DNA of 64,000 nt from Acinetobacter terrae (GCF_013004375.1 NZ_JABERI010000036.1:1-64000); one strand, 5' to 3'; shown: positions 43,606 to 53,401, counted from the first letter of the stretch. The notes: a model not told the origin generated them from the letters alone. A program made the numbers and translations.

Positions 43606-44487
43606 CTAATCTTTGGCTTCGGCCTTTAACCAATTAACAATATTTATAACATCACTGTTAGAACTATTTTTTCTTGTTATCGCATAAAAGTTATAGTCGC
43701 AATATATAAAGCCAAAAGGTGCTATGACTCTTCCATTTAATATTTCTTTTTCTACTAAAATTTGAGGTGCTATTGCAATACCTAACCCGGAAACAGCTGC
43801 CTCTATCATTAAATTTAGACTATCAAAATAACGTTCACTTGATTTATGGGGAGAATGAAGCCTTGATCTATCCAACCATATATGCCATGCGTTTTTATTG
43901 GAATGGGTATGAAGTAGTGGATAATTCAAAATATCATTTATCGTGTTTAGATTATATGTTTTACGATTACAAATAGGTCCCATGTTATCAGGAAATAAAA
44001 TGTATTTATCTAGAGACTCCGGAAGAGTTTGAGCTAGATTCAAACTATTGATAAAAATATCAATTTTTTCTTTTTCTAGTAACTTTAAATCATTGCATGT
44101 CATTAATTTAACATGGATATTCGGATAAATTATTTCGAGTTTTTCTAATCGTGGAATTAACCAGTTAGCCATAAAACTATGAGATGCTCCAATAACAATT
44201 TCAACGTCAGAAGCTTTATTTGTTAACTCAAAGACACATTTTTCTAGATCGTTAAAAAAGTGAGTACAAAGGTGGAATAGTTCTTCTGCATCTCTTGTTA
44301 AAGAGATAGTTGATGAATGTCGAATAAACAATTTTTTATCAAACCATTCTTCCAACTGTTTTATTTGATGGCTAACAGCACTATGGGTTACGCATAGTTC
44401 TTCTGCAGCTAAGCTGAAACTTCTATTTCTAGCCACCGCTTCAAATGCTTTCAAAGCATTTAATGGTGGTAACTTTCTACCTTTCAT
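43606..44487 (-). CDS. LysR-family regulator, TrpI/GcvA-like
   Basis: A 293-residue LysR protein. The HTH is in the first 65 residues (LKAFEAVARNRSFSLAAEEL, VTHSAVSHQIKQLEEWFDKK), followed by an effector domain (about 92-293; SGLGIAIAPQILVEKEI is typical). It diverges from trpB across 102 bp, the same layout as trpI-trpBA in Pseudomonas, where TrpI activates trpBA with indoleglycerol phosphate. A like role here is inference. The gene is AT-rich like trpBA. Confidence 0.85.
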   Translation of the reverse strand: MKGRKLPPLNALKAFEAVARNRSFSLAAEELCVTHSAVSHQIKQLEEWFDKKLFIRHSSTISLTRDAEELFHLCTHFFNDLEKCVFELTNKASDVEIVIGASHSFMANWLIPRLEKLEIIYPNIHVKLMTCNDLKLLEKEKIDIFINSLNLAQTLPESLDKYILFPDNMGPICNRKTYNLNTINDILNYPLLHTHSNKNAWHIWLDRSRLHSPHKSSERYFDSLNLMIEAAVSGLGIAIAPQILVEKEILNGRVIAPFGFIYCDYNFYAITRKNSSNSDVINIVNWLKAEAKD

Positions 44488-44544
44488 AGTGTGAATTTTT
44501 CTAACATCATGATCTAAAAATATATCAATTATATAAAAAATGGA

Positions 44545-44558
44545 AATCTTTTAAGATT
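44545..44558. promoter_or_regulatory. Small palindrome in the LysR-trpB gap
   Basis: AATCTT-TT-AAGATT lies 32 bp before trpB in the divergent gap. It may be a half of the LysR site or chance in AT-rich DNA. Confidence 0.3.
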
Positions 44559-44589
44559 AAGAAAATTTTGATTCTTCAAGTGATATAAA

Positions 44590-45801
44590 ATGACAACACT
44601 TTATACAGGTAATGGTCCTGATAAATCAGGCTTTTTTGGAAGATTTGGCGGGTGCTATATGCCTGAAAGTCTTATGCCTGCCCTTCAAGATTTAGAGCGG
44701 GAATTTAATATTATTCGAAATAAAGCCGAATTTTGGACTGAATATCGACAAATTTTAACCGATTTTGTTGGTCGCCCTAGCCCTCTTTTTTATGCAAAAA
44801 ATCTAACAATGTATGCTGGAGGAGCCAAAATATATCTTAAAAGAGAAGATTTGAACCATACAGGTGCCCATAAGATTAATAATTGTGTTGGACAAATCCT
44901 ATTGGCTAAATTAATGGGTAAAACAAGGATAATTGCAGAAACAGGTGCTGGACAACATGGTGTTGCAACAGCAACAGTATGTGCTCTCTTTAAGCTTAAA
45001 TGCACCATTTACATGGGTGAAACGGATGTTCATCGTCAGCAAATGAATGTTGATCGAATGAAATTACTAGGAGCTGAAGTTAAAAGCGTTAAGAAAGGTC
45101 GTGGAACCTTAAAAGATGCTATGAATGAGGCATTACGTGACTGGATCAGTAATGTAGACACGACCTATTATCTCTTAGGAACCGGTGCAGGCCCTCATCC
45201 CTATCCGACCATAGTGAGAGAGTTTCAGAAAATTATTGGTATAGAAGCTAAAAATCAAATACTGCTGAAAGAAAATAAACTACCTGATGCTTTAGTTGCC
45301 TGTGTGGGTGGCGGATCCAACGCACTGGGGCTAATGCACCCATTTCTACAAGATACGAATATCAAAATGTTTGGGGTTGAGGCTGGTGGAAAAGGAACAA
45401 ACAGCGGTGAGCACGCTGCATCTATTTCAAAAGGTAAAGTTGGCGTCCTGCATGGTAATTTGACTTACTTATTACAAGATTCAGATGGACAGATTCTAGA
45501 CGGACATTCGATATCGGCAGGATTAGATTATCCTGGAGTTGGTCCTGAGCACGGTATCCTGTTTGAAACAGGGCGCGTTACTTATGTAACTGTAAATGAT
45601 GAGCATGCAGTCAATGCATTTCAGATTTTAAGTCAACAGGAGGGAATTATACCGGCGTTAGAGAGTGCTCATGCTATCGCATATGCAATTAAGCTGGCCA
45701 AAGAAATGCAGCCTGAACAGACCATTATTGTCAATTTAAGTGGAAGAGGTGACAAAGATTTAAATACAGTCAAAAAATATCTCGCAGGAGTAACCGAATG
45801 A
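44590..45801 (+). CDS. trpB: Tryptophan synthase beta subunit (accessory copy)
   Basis: A 403-residue PLP enzyme joining indole and serine to tryptophan. The PLP lysine is in [15 protein letters not shown] (Lys95), with the phosphate loop [10 protein letters not shown], the catalytic glutamate region [12 protein letters not shown], and [14 protein letters not shown]. All standard motifs are intact. It overlaps trpA by 4 bp (ATGA). AT-rich composition and a divergent LysR gene rather than trpF next to it suggest an acquired second copy, not the biosynthetic trpFB of Acinetobacter. Confidence 0.9.
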   Translation: MTTLYTGNGPDKSGFFGRFGGCYMPESLMPALQDLEREFNIIRNKAEFWTEYRQILTDFVGRPSPLFYAKNLTMYAGGAKIYLKREDLNHTGAHKINNCVGQILLAKLMGKTRIIAETGAGQHGVATATVCALFKLKCTIYMGETDVHRQQMNVDRMKLLGAEVKSVKKGRGTLKDAMNEALRDWISNVDTTYYLLGTGAGPHPYPTIVREFQKIIGIEAKNQILLKENKLPDALVACVGGGSNALGLMHPFLQDTNIKMFGVEAGGKGTNSGEHAASISKGKVGVLHGNLTYLLQDSDGQILDGHSISAGLDYPGVGPEHGILFETGRVTYVTVNDEHAVNAFQILSQQEGIIPALESAHAIAYAIKLAKEMQPEQTIIVNLSGRGDKDLNTVKKYLAGVTE

Positions 45802-46583
45802 ACCGTTTAGACCAAAAATTAAGGGAACTAAAACAGGAAAAGCGAAGCGGTCTGGTGTGTTATTTTACTGCCGGAGATCCTGGTTTCGTAGAAAGCTCTA
45901 ATTTGTTTAGTCAATTAGGCCAAGCTGGAGCAGATATTATTGAAATTGGCATTCCATTTTCTGATCCTGTTGCAGATGGAGAAATCATTCAAGCTGCCCA
46001 TATCAGAGCTTTAAGTGCTGGTCAAACAGTGAATAAAACTATCGAATTGGTCAAAGAAATAAGGTTGAAGGATAATAAGACACCAATTGTATTCATGACC
46101 TATTTAAATCCCATTCTGCAATACGGTTTTGAAAAACTTGTATGTGAAACAGAAAATCTTATTGAAGGTATCCTTATTCTAGATGCACCGCTTGAATATC
46201 AAGATCATTTTAAATTGATATTAAATGCAAAAAATATGCACTTAATATCTATGACGGCTCCAACTACTCCTGTTGAGAGGTTAGAGCAAATCTCAGCAAG
46301 TGCGACAGGGTTTTTATATCATGTTGCGGAAAATGGCCTAACCGGAGGAAATTTAAATCTGCCCAATCTTGAAAAAAAGATTGCTGAAATAAAACCAATC
46401 TTTAATATTCCTATTGCAATTGGCTTTGGGATCAAAAATGAAAGTCATGTTAAAGCTTTAGCGAATAAAGCAGATCTAATCGTTGTAGGTTCAGCACTTG
46501 TTGATACTTTTTTTAAGAAAGGGGTTAATGCTACTTTAGAAAAAGTAAGAGCTTTTTCACAGGTACTTAAACAAACTAAATAA
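45798..46583 (+). CDS. trpA: Tryptophan synthase alpha subunit, divergent
   Basis: A 261-residue TIM-barrel protein that releases indole from indole-3-glycerol phosphate. Catalytic Glu49 ([17 protein letters not shown]) and Asp60 are present, as are the phosphate loops VAENGLTGG and [16 protein letters not shown]. Unusual are Glu62 where most TrpA have Pro (ADGEIIQ instead of ADGP) and DAPLEYQD for the usual DxPxEE. The start overlaps trpB. The protein may be a normal but distant alpha subunit, or specialised. The next feature is a decayed tnpB element. Confidence 0.85.
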   Translation: MNRLDQKLRELKQEKRSGLVCYFTAGDPGFVESSNLFSQLGQAGADIIEIGIPFSDPVADGEIIQAAHIRALSAGQTVNKTIELVKEIRLKDNKTPIVFMTYLNPILQYGFEKLVCETENLIEGILILDAPLEYQDHFKLILNAKNMHLISMTAPTTPVERLEQISASATGFLYHVAENGLTGGNLNLPNLEKKIAEIKPIFNIPIAIGFGIKNESHVKALANKADLIVVGSALVDTFFKKGVNATLEKVRAFSQVLKQTK

Positions 46584-46643
46584 TTTTGTATAAAGGGAGA
46601 AGAGAATTCTATTCTCCCATTTTTTACTTCTAAGATTAGTCAC

Positions 46644-47853
46644 TTTTTATCAAATGGAGCGTAAAACGCTGTCCTTCAGGTCAGAGATATAAGCGACACG
46701 ACATGAAATGTCGTTTGATTTTTAAGAATCAACACTTTTAATTTAACATGAGCTAATATAAGCCCATGAAAACGCTTAAATTACGCATAAAAGACAAACA
46801 TTCCAAGATGCTAGCCCAATTGGCATCTGAAGTGAATTTCGTCTGGAATTATGTCAATGATTTAAGCTTTAAACACCTTAAAAGAAAAGGTAAATTTCTT
46901 AGTGCTTACGATATTGCCAAATATACGAAAGGCACATCCAAAGAATGTAATTTACATAGCCAAACCATTCAGGCTGTGACAGAAGAATTAGTCACCCGAA
47001 GAAAACAGTTCAAAAAGTCAAAATTGGGATGGCGTGTCAGTAATAAGAAATCAGCAAGAAGATCACTAGGTTGGATACCATTCAAGAAAGTAGCAATCAA
47101 GTATGCGGATGGATACGTCCAATATGGCAAGCATCAATTTAAAATATGGGATAGCTACGGACTTTTAAATTACAGTATCAAGACTGGTTCATTTGTCGAG
47201 GATGCGTGTGGCCGCTGGTATGTCTGCTTGGTTGTGGATAGCCCTAAAACTGAGAAAACGACTGCAACTAAAGCGATCGGGATTGATCTGGGCTTAAAGG
47301 ATATAGGCACATGTTCCGATGGAACAGTGGAACAGTGATTTCAAATCCCAAGTTCTACCGTCAATATGAACAAAAATTAGGGATTGCTCAACGAGCAAAG
47401 AATAAAAAGCGTGTACGTGCATTACACGCCAAGATTGCAAACTGTCGCAAAGACCATTTGCACAAAGCAAGCACTGTGCTTGTAAAAGAAAATGCACTGA
47501 TTGTTGTAGGTAATCTGAGTGCGAAAAAACTGGTAAAAACCAAAATGGCGAAGTCTGTTTTGGATACCAGATTTTCAGCACTCAAAACAATGCTCAAGTA
47601 TAAATGCGAGAACGCAGGGGTATTGTTTGAAGAAGTGAATGAAAGTTTCACAACCCAAATCTGTTCGTGCTGTGGTGAGATCACCGCAAGCAGTCCGAAA
47701 GGTAGAGCAGATTTGCGAATAAGAGTATGGGAATATGAAAACTGTTTAAGCATCAATGACCGTTATCGTAAACAGTGCGAACAACATACTTGCGCTTGGG
47801 CATAAGCGTCTCGCAGGAGGAATCTCCCTCTTTTAAGGGGGAGAGGATGTCAA
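46644..47853 (+). mobile_element. IS200/IS605-type element, copy 2 (decayed)
   Basis: Shares the left end TTTTTATCAAATGGAGCG, the hairpin CGACAT-GAA-ATGTCG and the right end GGGAGAGGATGTCAA with copy 1. It is 1210 bp, 8 bp longer net. The flanks differ, so it is an independent insertion. Its right flank carries the end of a foreign gene. Confidence 0.85.
46766..47805 (+). pseudogene. tnpB: tnpB, frameshifted and lacking a RuvC-III
   Basis: Compared with copy 1, an 8-bp tandem duplication (GGAACAGT twice, near 47322-47338) breaks the frame after residue 188. A Tyr replaces the third zinc-ribbon Cys (EYENC for ECENC), and the last segment is altered and one base longer (INDRYRKQCEQ in place of LDRDLNSAKN), removing RuvC-III. 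The N-terminal half is otherwise highly similar to copy 1. No nuclease activity is expected. Confidence 0.9.
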
Positions 47854-47854
47854 G

Positions 47855-47974
47855 GTGTTAGAAGGGTATAAAGGGTGGCGTGATCTGGGAACTAAAGTGG
47901 CAGAATTGATGCTGAATGCTAAAGAAGCCTTTGAAATTGCACGCTTAGATTTGCCGCATTTAAATGAGTTATAG
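47855..47974 (+). pseudogene. 3' remnant of an unidentified gene
   Basis: An open frame of 39 codons to TAG directly abuts the right end of the tnpB element: VLEGYKGWRDLGTKVAELML then NAKEAFEIARLDLPHLNEL. It looks like a real C-terminus of a soluble helical protein. The 5' part is not on the other side of the element. Family not recognised. Confidence 0.5.
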
Positions 47975-48017
47975 GTGTTTTTATTTTAGTTATTACACGA
48001 ATCTAAAAAAGCCCAAA

Positions 48018-48067
48018 TCTAGGGTCTGTTGAGAATTAACCAGAGTTAATTCTCAACAGACCCTAGA
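48018..48067. terminator. Perfect 50-bp palindrome
   Basis: Arms TCTAGGGTCTGTTGAGAATTAAC and its complement, 23 bp each, are separated by CAGA. It lies 63 bp past the end of the MFS gene. There is no T-run, so it could be an RNA hairpin or two back-to-back transposon ends (GGGTCTGTTGA). Confidence 0.5.
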
Positions 48068-48130
48068 GAGGAAATATTTAAAGCTTTAAAATTGGAGCTA
48101 ATAAAGTTTTATTGGCATTCATTGATTATC

Positions 48131-49570
48131 TTATTCAATCAGTTTTTCAACCTTCATGCTTTCTCGATAATATTTACAGCCTTTGAACAGTAAAAACATT
48201 CCAATTACACCTGCGACAGCATTCACAATTGAAATGGAATTTCCCACCATTACGGTGTTTTGGAAATATTTATCAGTAATTAAAGCAACAGCGGTGGTTC
48301 CTATCCCAAGGGCAATCATATTTGAGATAAGCAGGAATTTGGCAGAAACTTGTGCACGTAGTTGGTTTGGTGTCAGCATTTGAGTTGCGGCTGCAGATGC
48401 CGGAATCGGGAATGTTGAGAAGAACATAGCCACAGATATCAGGGCAAATGATAAATAGATGTTGTCGACCTGGGTAAACAATACACTTGGAACGATTAAG
48501 GCTGCACAGCCGATTGCACCGGAACGGATAGCAGCATCACTGTATCCACGTTTAGAGAAGAAGTCGATCAACCAGCCACAGAATAAGGCACCAGAGGTAT
48601 TCGCCACTAAAATGATGCTACCTAAGATATAACCGGTCTGGCTTGCATCAAGGCCGAAGTTACGCATGTAATAAGCAGGTGCCCAGCCCAGAAGTGAATA
48701 CAACATCATGGTATAAAAAGAAAAACCAATAAAATGACAGAAGAAAGTCTTTTTATGCGTCTTAATAAAGCCAATCGAGTTCTTGAAGGAAGCCTTAACA
48801 ACCTGACCATCTTGACCAACTTTCATACCCTTACGAGCAGGTTCACGTACCGTCAGCACCATGAGAAGTGCAAGCAATACACCGGGTAAGCCCACAATCA
48901 TAAAGGTGAGTTGCCAGGTCTTCACTTCACCAATCACCGGTAAAGCCACGAAACTGATGTCTTTTAATAGCCCAATCACATAGCCGCCAATCAGGAAAGC
49001 TAAACCTGAACCAATAAAGGCGCCAATGGCATAAACACCGAGTGCACGGCCTAATTTTTCTTTAGGAAATAAATCAGCGACAATCGAATAAAATGCTGGG
49101 GAAAGTGCGGCTTCACCTGCACCCACACTCAAACGTGCCAAAAACATTTGAATGAAGTTTTTAGTTAAACCACAGGCTGCCGTGGCAAGACTCCAGAAAG
49201 CAATACCTGTCGCAATAATTTTAATCCGGGACTTTCGATCAGCTAGCGCGGCAATAGGAAGACCCATAATCGCATAAAATAACGAGAACGCGAGTCCTTG
49301 CAATAAGCTGAACTGGGTATCACTCAGCATTAAATCGGCTTTAATCGGCTCAATCATTAACGATAAAATTTGACGGTCTACAAATGACAAAATGTAAGCC
49401 AGCATACAGATCACCACCACATACCATTGATAGGTACTACTTTCTTTGGGCGGCTGAGTCTGTTCAGAAAAAGGCGATCCTGTTTCTACAGAGGTAGGCT
49501 CAAAACTTTGATTTTCGGGTTGAAGCGTCCTTTCAACCATTTCTATGTCCAGCGATTTATCATTCATCAT
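48131..49570 (-). CDS. MFS transporter, probably phenylacetate or related acid uptake
   Basis: A 479-residue major facilitator. The ATG at 49570 has AGGAT about 6 nt upstream, better than a start 36 codons earlier. After a polar N-terminus (1-45) come 12 predicted helices. Seen: YILSFVDRQILSLMIEPIKA (helix 1), the loop motif ALADRKSRIKI, LSVGAGEAALSPAFYSIVAD and GRALGVYAIGAFIGSGLAF. These resemble the aromatic-acid/spinster-like MFS groups. Its promoter shares a 12-bp sequence with that of paaA, and it is next to paaZ on the same strand. Substrate is inferred from these facts. Confidence 0.85.
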   Translation of the reverse strand: MMNDKSLDIEMVERTLQPENQSFEPTSVETGSPFSEQTQPPKESSTYQWYVVVICMLAYILSFVDRQILSLMIEPIKADLMLSDTQFSLLQGLAFSLFYAIMGLPIAALADRKSRIKIIATGIAFWSLATAACGLTKNFIQMFLARLSVGAGEAALSPAFYSIVADLFPKEKLGRALGVYAIGAFIGSGLAFLIGGYVIGLLKDISFVALPVIGEVKTWQLTFMIVGLPGVLLALLMVLTVREPARKGMKVGQDGQVVKASFKNSIGFIKTHKKTFFCHFIGFSFYTMMLYSLLGWAPAYYMRNFGLDASQTGYILGSIILVANTSGALFCGWLIDFFSKRGYSDAAIRSGAIGCAALIVPSVLFTQVDNIYLSFALISVAMFFSTFPIPASAAATQMLTPNQLRAQVSAKFLLISNMIALGIGTTAVALITDKYFQNTVMVGNSISIVNAVAGVIGMFLLFKGCKYYRESMKVEKLIE

Positions 49571-49630
49571 GCAACATCCTATGTTGATCGTTTGAGATAT
49601 TTTGATACTTATAATATTGATATTATTTTT

Positions 49631-49647
49631 ATTATGTATCGTATCAT
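49631..49647. promoter_or_regulatory. Candidate PaaX site before the MFS gene
   Basis: ATTATGTATCGTATCAT lies about 60 bp upstream of the MFS start. It shares ATTATGTATCGT exactly with the region before paaA and contains, on the other strand, ATGATACG as found before paaZ. Confidence 0.5.
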
Positions 49648-49761
49648 CTAATCTAGAGTTTAATTTTATTTGCGTCAATCAATTTCCATAAAAGGATACA
49701 AATAAATTTTTATAATAAAAAAAAGGAATCATAATGATTCCTTTTTTTTGAGTTTGAATTT

Positions 49762-51873
49762 TTAGCCACGTTCAACCAGGGTCAAAATATCATAAGTTGC
49801 GACCAGTTCATTGCGCTGATTTTTGACTTTAATATCCCAGACCACCACACCATGTGGTTTTTGTGCCGGATCGCGCAGCGCTTTCGGGGTTTTCTGCTTA
49901 CAGGTCAGTTCCACCTGAAGGGTATCACCAATTTTCACAGGTTCCACAAAGCGCAAGTTGTCCATGCCATAGTTGGCAATGACCGGACCCGGAGCGGCAT
50001 CAACGAATAAACCGGCTGCAGCAGACACGACAAAATAACCATGTGCAACACGTTCACCAAACAGGGATTCTGCCGCAGCAATTTTGTCCATATGCGCATA
50101 GAAGAAGTCACCACTCAGACAACCAAAGTTAACCAGATCGGCTTCTGTCACGGTACGTCGCGCAGTCAGCAAACGTTCACCAATACGCAATTCATCAAAT
50201 GATTTTTTAAAAGGATGCACTCGGTCTTCAAAGACCTGAGCTCCGGCAGTCCAGCTATGGCCAACTTGGGTCATAGCATTTGGCGAGCCTTGAATCGCAG
50301 TACGTTGCATATAATGTTTGACTGCACGCAAGCCACCGAGTTCTTCACCCCCACCGGCACGACCCGGTCCACCATGAACCAGTAAAGGTAATGGAGAACC
50401 ATGTCCGGTACTTTCTTTGGCACTTTCTGCATCCAGAATATGTACACGACCATGCCATGGCGCAATTTTGCTGAGCAGTTGTTCAATATTTTCATCGGTA
50501 TTGCGTACGATGGATGCCACCAGGCTACCTTCGCCACGTGCCACCAAGTCAGCAAGCTGAACCAGATCACCATACGGCATTAAAGTGACCACAGGCCCAA
50601 AGGCTTCGATCTTATGAATGTTTTCTGCCTGAGCCGGTGCTTTGCATACCAAGACCGTCGGTGGATAACATGCAGACTTCTCGGTATCTTGTACTTGAAG
50701 AATAAAGTCCTGACGCAAGTGGCTACCGAATACGATCTCTGCATCCTGACTCAGCTGTTCAACTTTTGCCGCGACATCATGTTTCTGTTTGACGCTGGCC
50801 AAAGCCCCCATACTCACGCCTTCTTGAGCAGGATCGCCCACGACCACTTTTTTCAGTTTTTCAATCAGACGACTTTGCACTGTATCCAACAGCTCGGCTG
50901 GCACAAAGGCACGACGAATGGCGGTACATTTTTGTCCGGCTTTGGTGGTCATTTCACGGAAAACTTCACGGACAAATAAATCAATCGTTTCACCATTGGC
51001 TTGCGTCGTCAAAATCGCACTGTTGACCGAGTCTGCTTCCATGGTGAACGGAATTGAGTAGGCATTTAAGTGTGGATGCGAACGCAGTTTTTGCCCTGTT
51101 GAAGCAGAACCGGTAAAGGTGACCGTATCTTGAGGATTCAAATGATCAAATAAATCATAGACCTGTCCGCAAATGAGCTGCAGTGAACCTTCTGGCAAGA
51201 AACCGCTTTCATGAATGGCTTTGACCACGGCATGGGTCAGCTCGGCACCTTCAGTGGCCGGTTTGACAATACAGGGTACGCCTGCCAGTAAAGATGGTGC
51301 GATTTTCTCCAGCATGCCCCAGATCGGAAAGTTAAAGGCATTGATATGGACAGCGACACCGGCTTTAGGCGTCAGAATATGTTTCGCGCCAAAGCTACCT
51401 TGCTTAGAAAGAGGAATCCAGGCATCTTCGACCCACGCTGTTTCATCACTTAGTTCGCGACGCACCAAACTTGAATAGGCATATAAGGTCCCAACCCCGC
51501 CTTCAATATCAATCCAGGCATCTTTACGGGTACAGCCGGTTGCTTTGGCAAGCTGGTAAAATTCTTCTTTGCGTTCCATCAAATACTGTGCCACTTGCTT
51601 CAGTGCATTGGCACGTTGATGGAAAGTCCATGTAGCAATAGTCGCGCCTTTTTGTTTGGCATACTTCACCACGGCTTGGGTATCGATGCCCTGACTGCCG
51701 ACCTGATAAACAGCTTCACCGCTAATGGCATGATAAACCGTACGTAAATCGGCTTGAGCGGTGTATTCCTGACCATAGACCAGTGAAGCTAAGCTTTTGA
51801 TGAAAATAGGATTATTTTGTGACTCAGTATCTTGATAATCCATTGCGCTCGAGCCGCTATCTAACTCTAACAT
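49762..51873 (-). CDS. paaZ: PaaZ: oxepin-CoA hydrolase / semialdehyde dehydrogenase fusion
   Basis: A 703-residue bifunctional enzyme. The N-terminal aldehyde dehydrogenase (about 20-535) has the Glu in FTMEADSVNS and the Cys in TTKAGQKCTAIRRAF. The C-terminal MaoC-type hydratase (about 555-700) has GDFFYAHMDKIAAAESLFGE and VAHGYFVVSAAAGLFVDAA. It opens oxepin-CoA hydrolytically and oxidises the aldehyde with NADP in phenylacetate breakdown. GGAG lies 8 nt before ATG. It diverges from paaA across a 261-bp region with PaaX-like sites. Confidence 0.95.
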   Translation of the reverse strand: MLELDSGSSAMDYQDTESQNNPIFIKSLASLVYGQEYTAQADLRTVYHAISGEAVYQVGSQGIDTQAVVKYAKQKGATIATWTFHQRANALKQVAQYLMERKEEFYQLAKATGCTRKDAWIDIEGGVGTLYAYSSLVRRELSDETAWVEDAWIPLSKQGSFGAKHILTPKAGVAVHINAFNFPIWGMLEKIAPSLLAGVPCIVKPATEGAELTHAVVKAIHESGFLPEGSLQLICGQVYDLFDHLNPQDTVTFTGSASTGQKLRSHPHLNAYSIPFTMEADSVNSAILTTQANGETIDLFVREVFREMTTKAGQKCTAIRRAFVPAELLDTVQSRLIEKLKKVVVGDPAQEGVSMGALASVKQKHDVAAKVEQLSQDAEIVFGSHLRQDFILQVQDTEKSACYPPTVLVCKAPAQAENIHKIEAFGPVVTLMPYGDLVQLADLVARGEGSLVASIVRNTDENIEQLLSKIAPWHGRVHILDAESAKESTGHGSPLPLLVHGGPGRAGGGEELGGLRAVKHYMQRTAIQGSPNAMTQVGHSWTAGAQVFEDRVHPFKKSFDELRIGERLLTARRTVTEADLVNFGCLSGDFFYAHMDKIAAAESLFGERVAHGYFVVSAAAGLFVDAAPGPVIANYGMDNLRFVEPVKIGDTLQVELTCKQKTPKALRDPAQKPHGVVVWDIKVKNQRNELVATYDILTLVERG

Positions 51874-51885
51874 TGTAAAACTCCA

Positions 51886-51900
51886 TTTATGATACGTTTT
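51886..51900. promoter_or_regulatory. Candidate PaaX site before paaZ
   Basis: TTTATGATACGTTTT overlaps the region just upstream of the paaZ ribosome site. It resembles the E. coli PaaX consensus (TGATTCG core) and the sites before paaA and the MFS gene. Confidence 0.5.
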
Positions 51901-52080
51901 GGGAAGTATTTTAATTTTGATGTTTCATAATTTGTGATTAAAAAGCTGAAATGTCAATCACAAATGTGTGTTTAAAAATGATTAACAATAAAATAAAAAA
52001 TATTTAATTATATAAAACATATACTTGTTATGAATATGTTGTAAAAATTAAATGATACCAATAAATATGTATTGATTTTA

Positions 52081-52098
52081 ATTATGTATCGTTTTAAT
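52081..52098. promoter_or_regulatory. Candidate PaaX site before paaA
   Basis: ATTATGTATCGTTTTAAT ends 36 bp before the paaA start codon. It shares ATTATGTATCGT with the site before the MFS gene and the ATCGTTTT part with that before paaZ (ATACGTTTT). Confidence 0.55.
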
Positions 52099-52134
52099 TT
52101 AAATGTATCAACACTTGGGATAAGTGAGGGAACA

Positions 52135-53079
52135 ATGAATAATCAACAACAAATCTTTGATCAAAAGATTGAAAAGGATATTTCTATCGAGCCGAAGGAC
52201 TGGATGCCGGATGCTTATCGTAAGACCTTGATTCGTCAGATTGGTCAGCATGCACACTCTGAAGTGGTGGGCATGTTGCCAGAAGGAAACTGGATTACCC
52301 GTGCACCGACCTTGAAACGTAAAGCCGTGCTGATGGCAAAAGTCCAGGATGAAGCCGGTCATGCTTTGTACCTGTACAGTGCTGCAGAAACCTTGGGTGC
52401 AGATCGTGACGACATGATGGATAAACTGATTGCCGGTCGCATGAAATATTCTTCAATTTTTAACTATCCAACCCTGAGCTGGGCCGATGTTGCAGCGATT
52501 GGCTGGCTGGTGGATGGTGCAGCAATTGTCAATCAGGTTGCGCTTTGCCGTACTTCTTATGGTCCTTATGCACGTGCCATGGTGCGCGTCTGTAAAGAAG
52601 AGAGTTTTCATCAGCGTCAGGGCTTTGAAGCCATGATGGAATTGGCCAATGGTACGCCGGAACAAAAGCAATTGGCACAGGATGCAGTGAACCGTTTCTG
52701 GTGGCCAGCACTGATGATGTTTGGTCCAAGTGATGATAATTCACCGAACAGTGCACAAAGTATGCAGTGGAAAATTAAATTATTCAGCAACGATGAGCTA
52801 CGTCAGAAATTTGTCGATAACACTGTATCGCAAGTCTTACAGCTTGGTTTAACCGTTCCAGATCCAGACCTCAAATTCAATGAAGCAACCGGACATTATG
52901 AATTTGGTGAAATCAATTGGGATGAGTTCTTTGCGATTCTTGCAGGCAAGGGGCCTTGTAACCATGAGCGTATTGAAGCACGCCGCAAAGCTTGGGAAGG
53001 CGGCAAGTGGGTACGTGATTCAGCAGCAGTCTATGCGCAGAAACAGCAGCAACAGTCAGAAGCACAAAAGGTTGCTTAA
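52135..53079 (+). CDS. paaA: Phenylacetyl-CoA epoxidase catalytic subunit
   Basis: A 314-residue diiron monooxygenase subunit. The ATG at 52135 has GAGGG 5 nt upstream, so the 21-codon upstream extension is not used. Iron ligands are in [19 protein letters not shown] (ExxH) and [19 protein letters not shown] (ExxH). Also [17 protein letters not shown] and [17 protein letters not shown]. It epoxidises the ring of phenylacetyl-CoA as part of PaaABCE. It is first in the long plus-strand operon. Confidence 0.97.
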   Translation: MNNQQQIFDQKIEKDISIEPKDWMPDAYRKTLIRQIGQHAHSEVVGMLPEGNWITRAPTLKRKAVLMAKVQDEAGHALYLYSAAETLGADRDDMMDKLIAGRMKYSSIFNYPTLSWADVAAIGWLVDGAAIVNQVALCRTSYGPYARAMVRVCKEESFHQRQGFEAMMELANGTPEQKQLAQDAVNRFWWPALMMFGPSDDNSPNSAQSMQWKIKLFSNDELRQKFVDNTVSQVLQLGLTVPDPDLKFNEATGHYEFGEINWDEFFAILAGKGPCNHERIEARRKAWEGGKWVRDSAAVYAQKQQQQSEAQKVA

Positions 53080-53110
53080 AACAGTTTGATCAATATAAGG
53101 AAATTTGCTC

Positions 53111-53401
53111 ATGAATAACAAAAAAAACTGGTCACTTTATGAAGTGTTTGTGCGTAGTAAACAGGGTCTAAGTCACCGTCATGTTGGCAGCCTGCGTGCA
53201 CCGGATGAGGAAGTCGCACTACAAAATGCCCGCGATGTGTATACCCGCCGCAATGAAGGCATCAGTATCTGGGTGGTGAAATCTGAATTGATTACTTCTT
53301 CACAGCCAGATGAAAAAGCAGAATTTTTTGAACCGGCTTTGGACAAGGTTTATCGCCATCCGACCTTTTATAATATTCCAGCTGGCATCGAGCACATGTA
53401 A
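53111..53401 (+). CDS. paaB: Phenylacetyl-CoA epoxidase subunit B
   Basis: A 96-residue protein of usual family size that is required in the multicomponent epoxidase. Seen: WSLYEVFVRSKQGLSHRHVG, SLRAPDEEVALQNARDVYTR, NEGISIWVVKSELI. ATG at 53111 has AGGA about 9 nt upstream; an in-frame TTG 2 codons earlier is less likely. It follows paaA by 31 bp and precedes paaC by 17 bp. Confidence 0.96.
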   Translation: MNNKKNWSLYEVFVRSKQGLSHRHVGSLRAPDEEVALQNARDVYTRRNEGISIWVVKSELITSSQPDEKAEFFEPALDKVYRHPTFYNIPAGIEHM

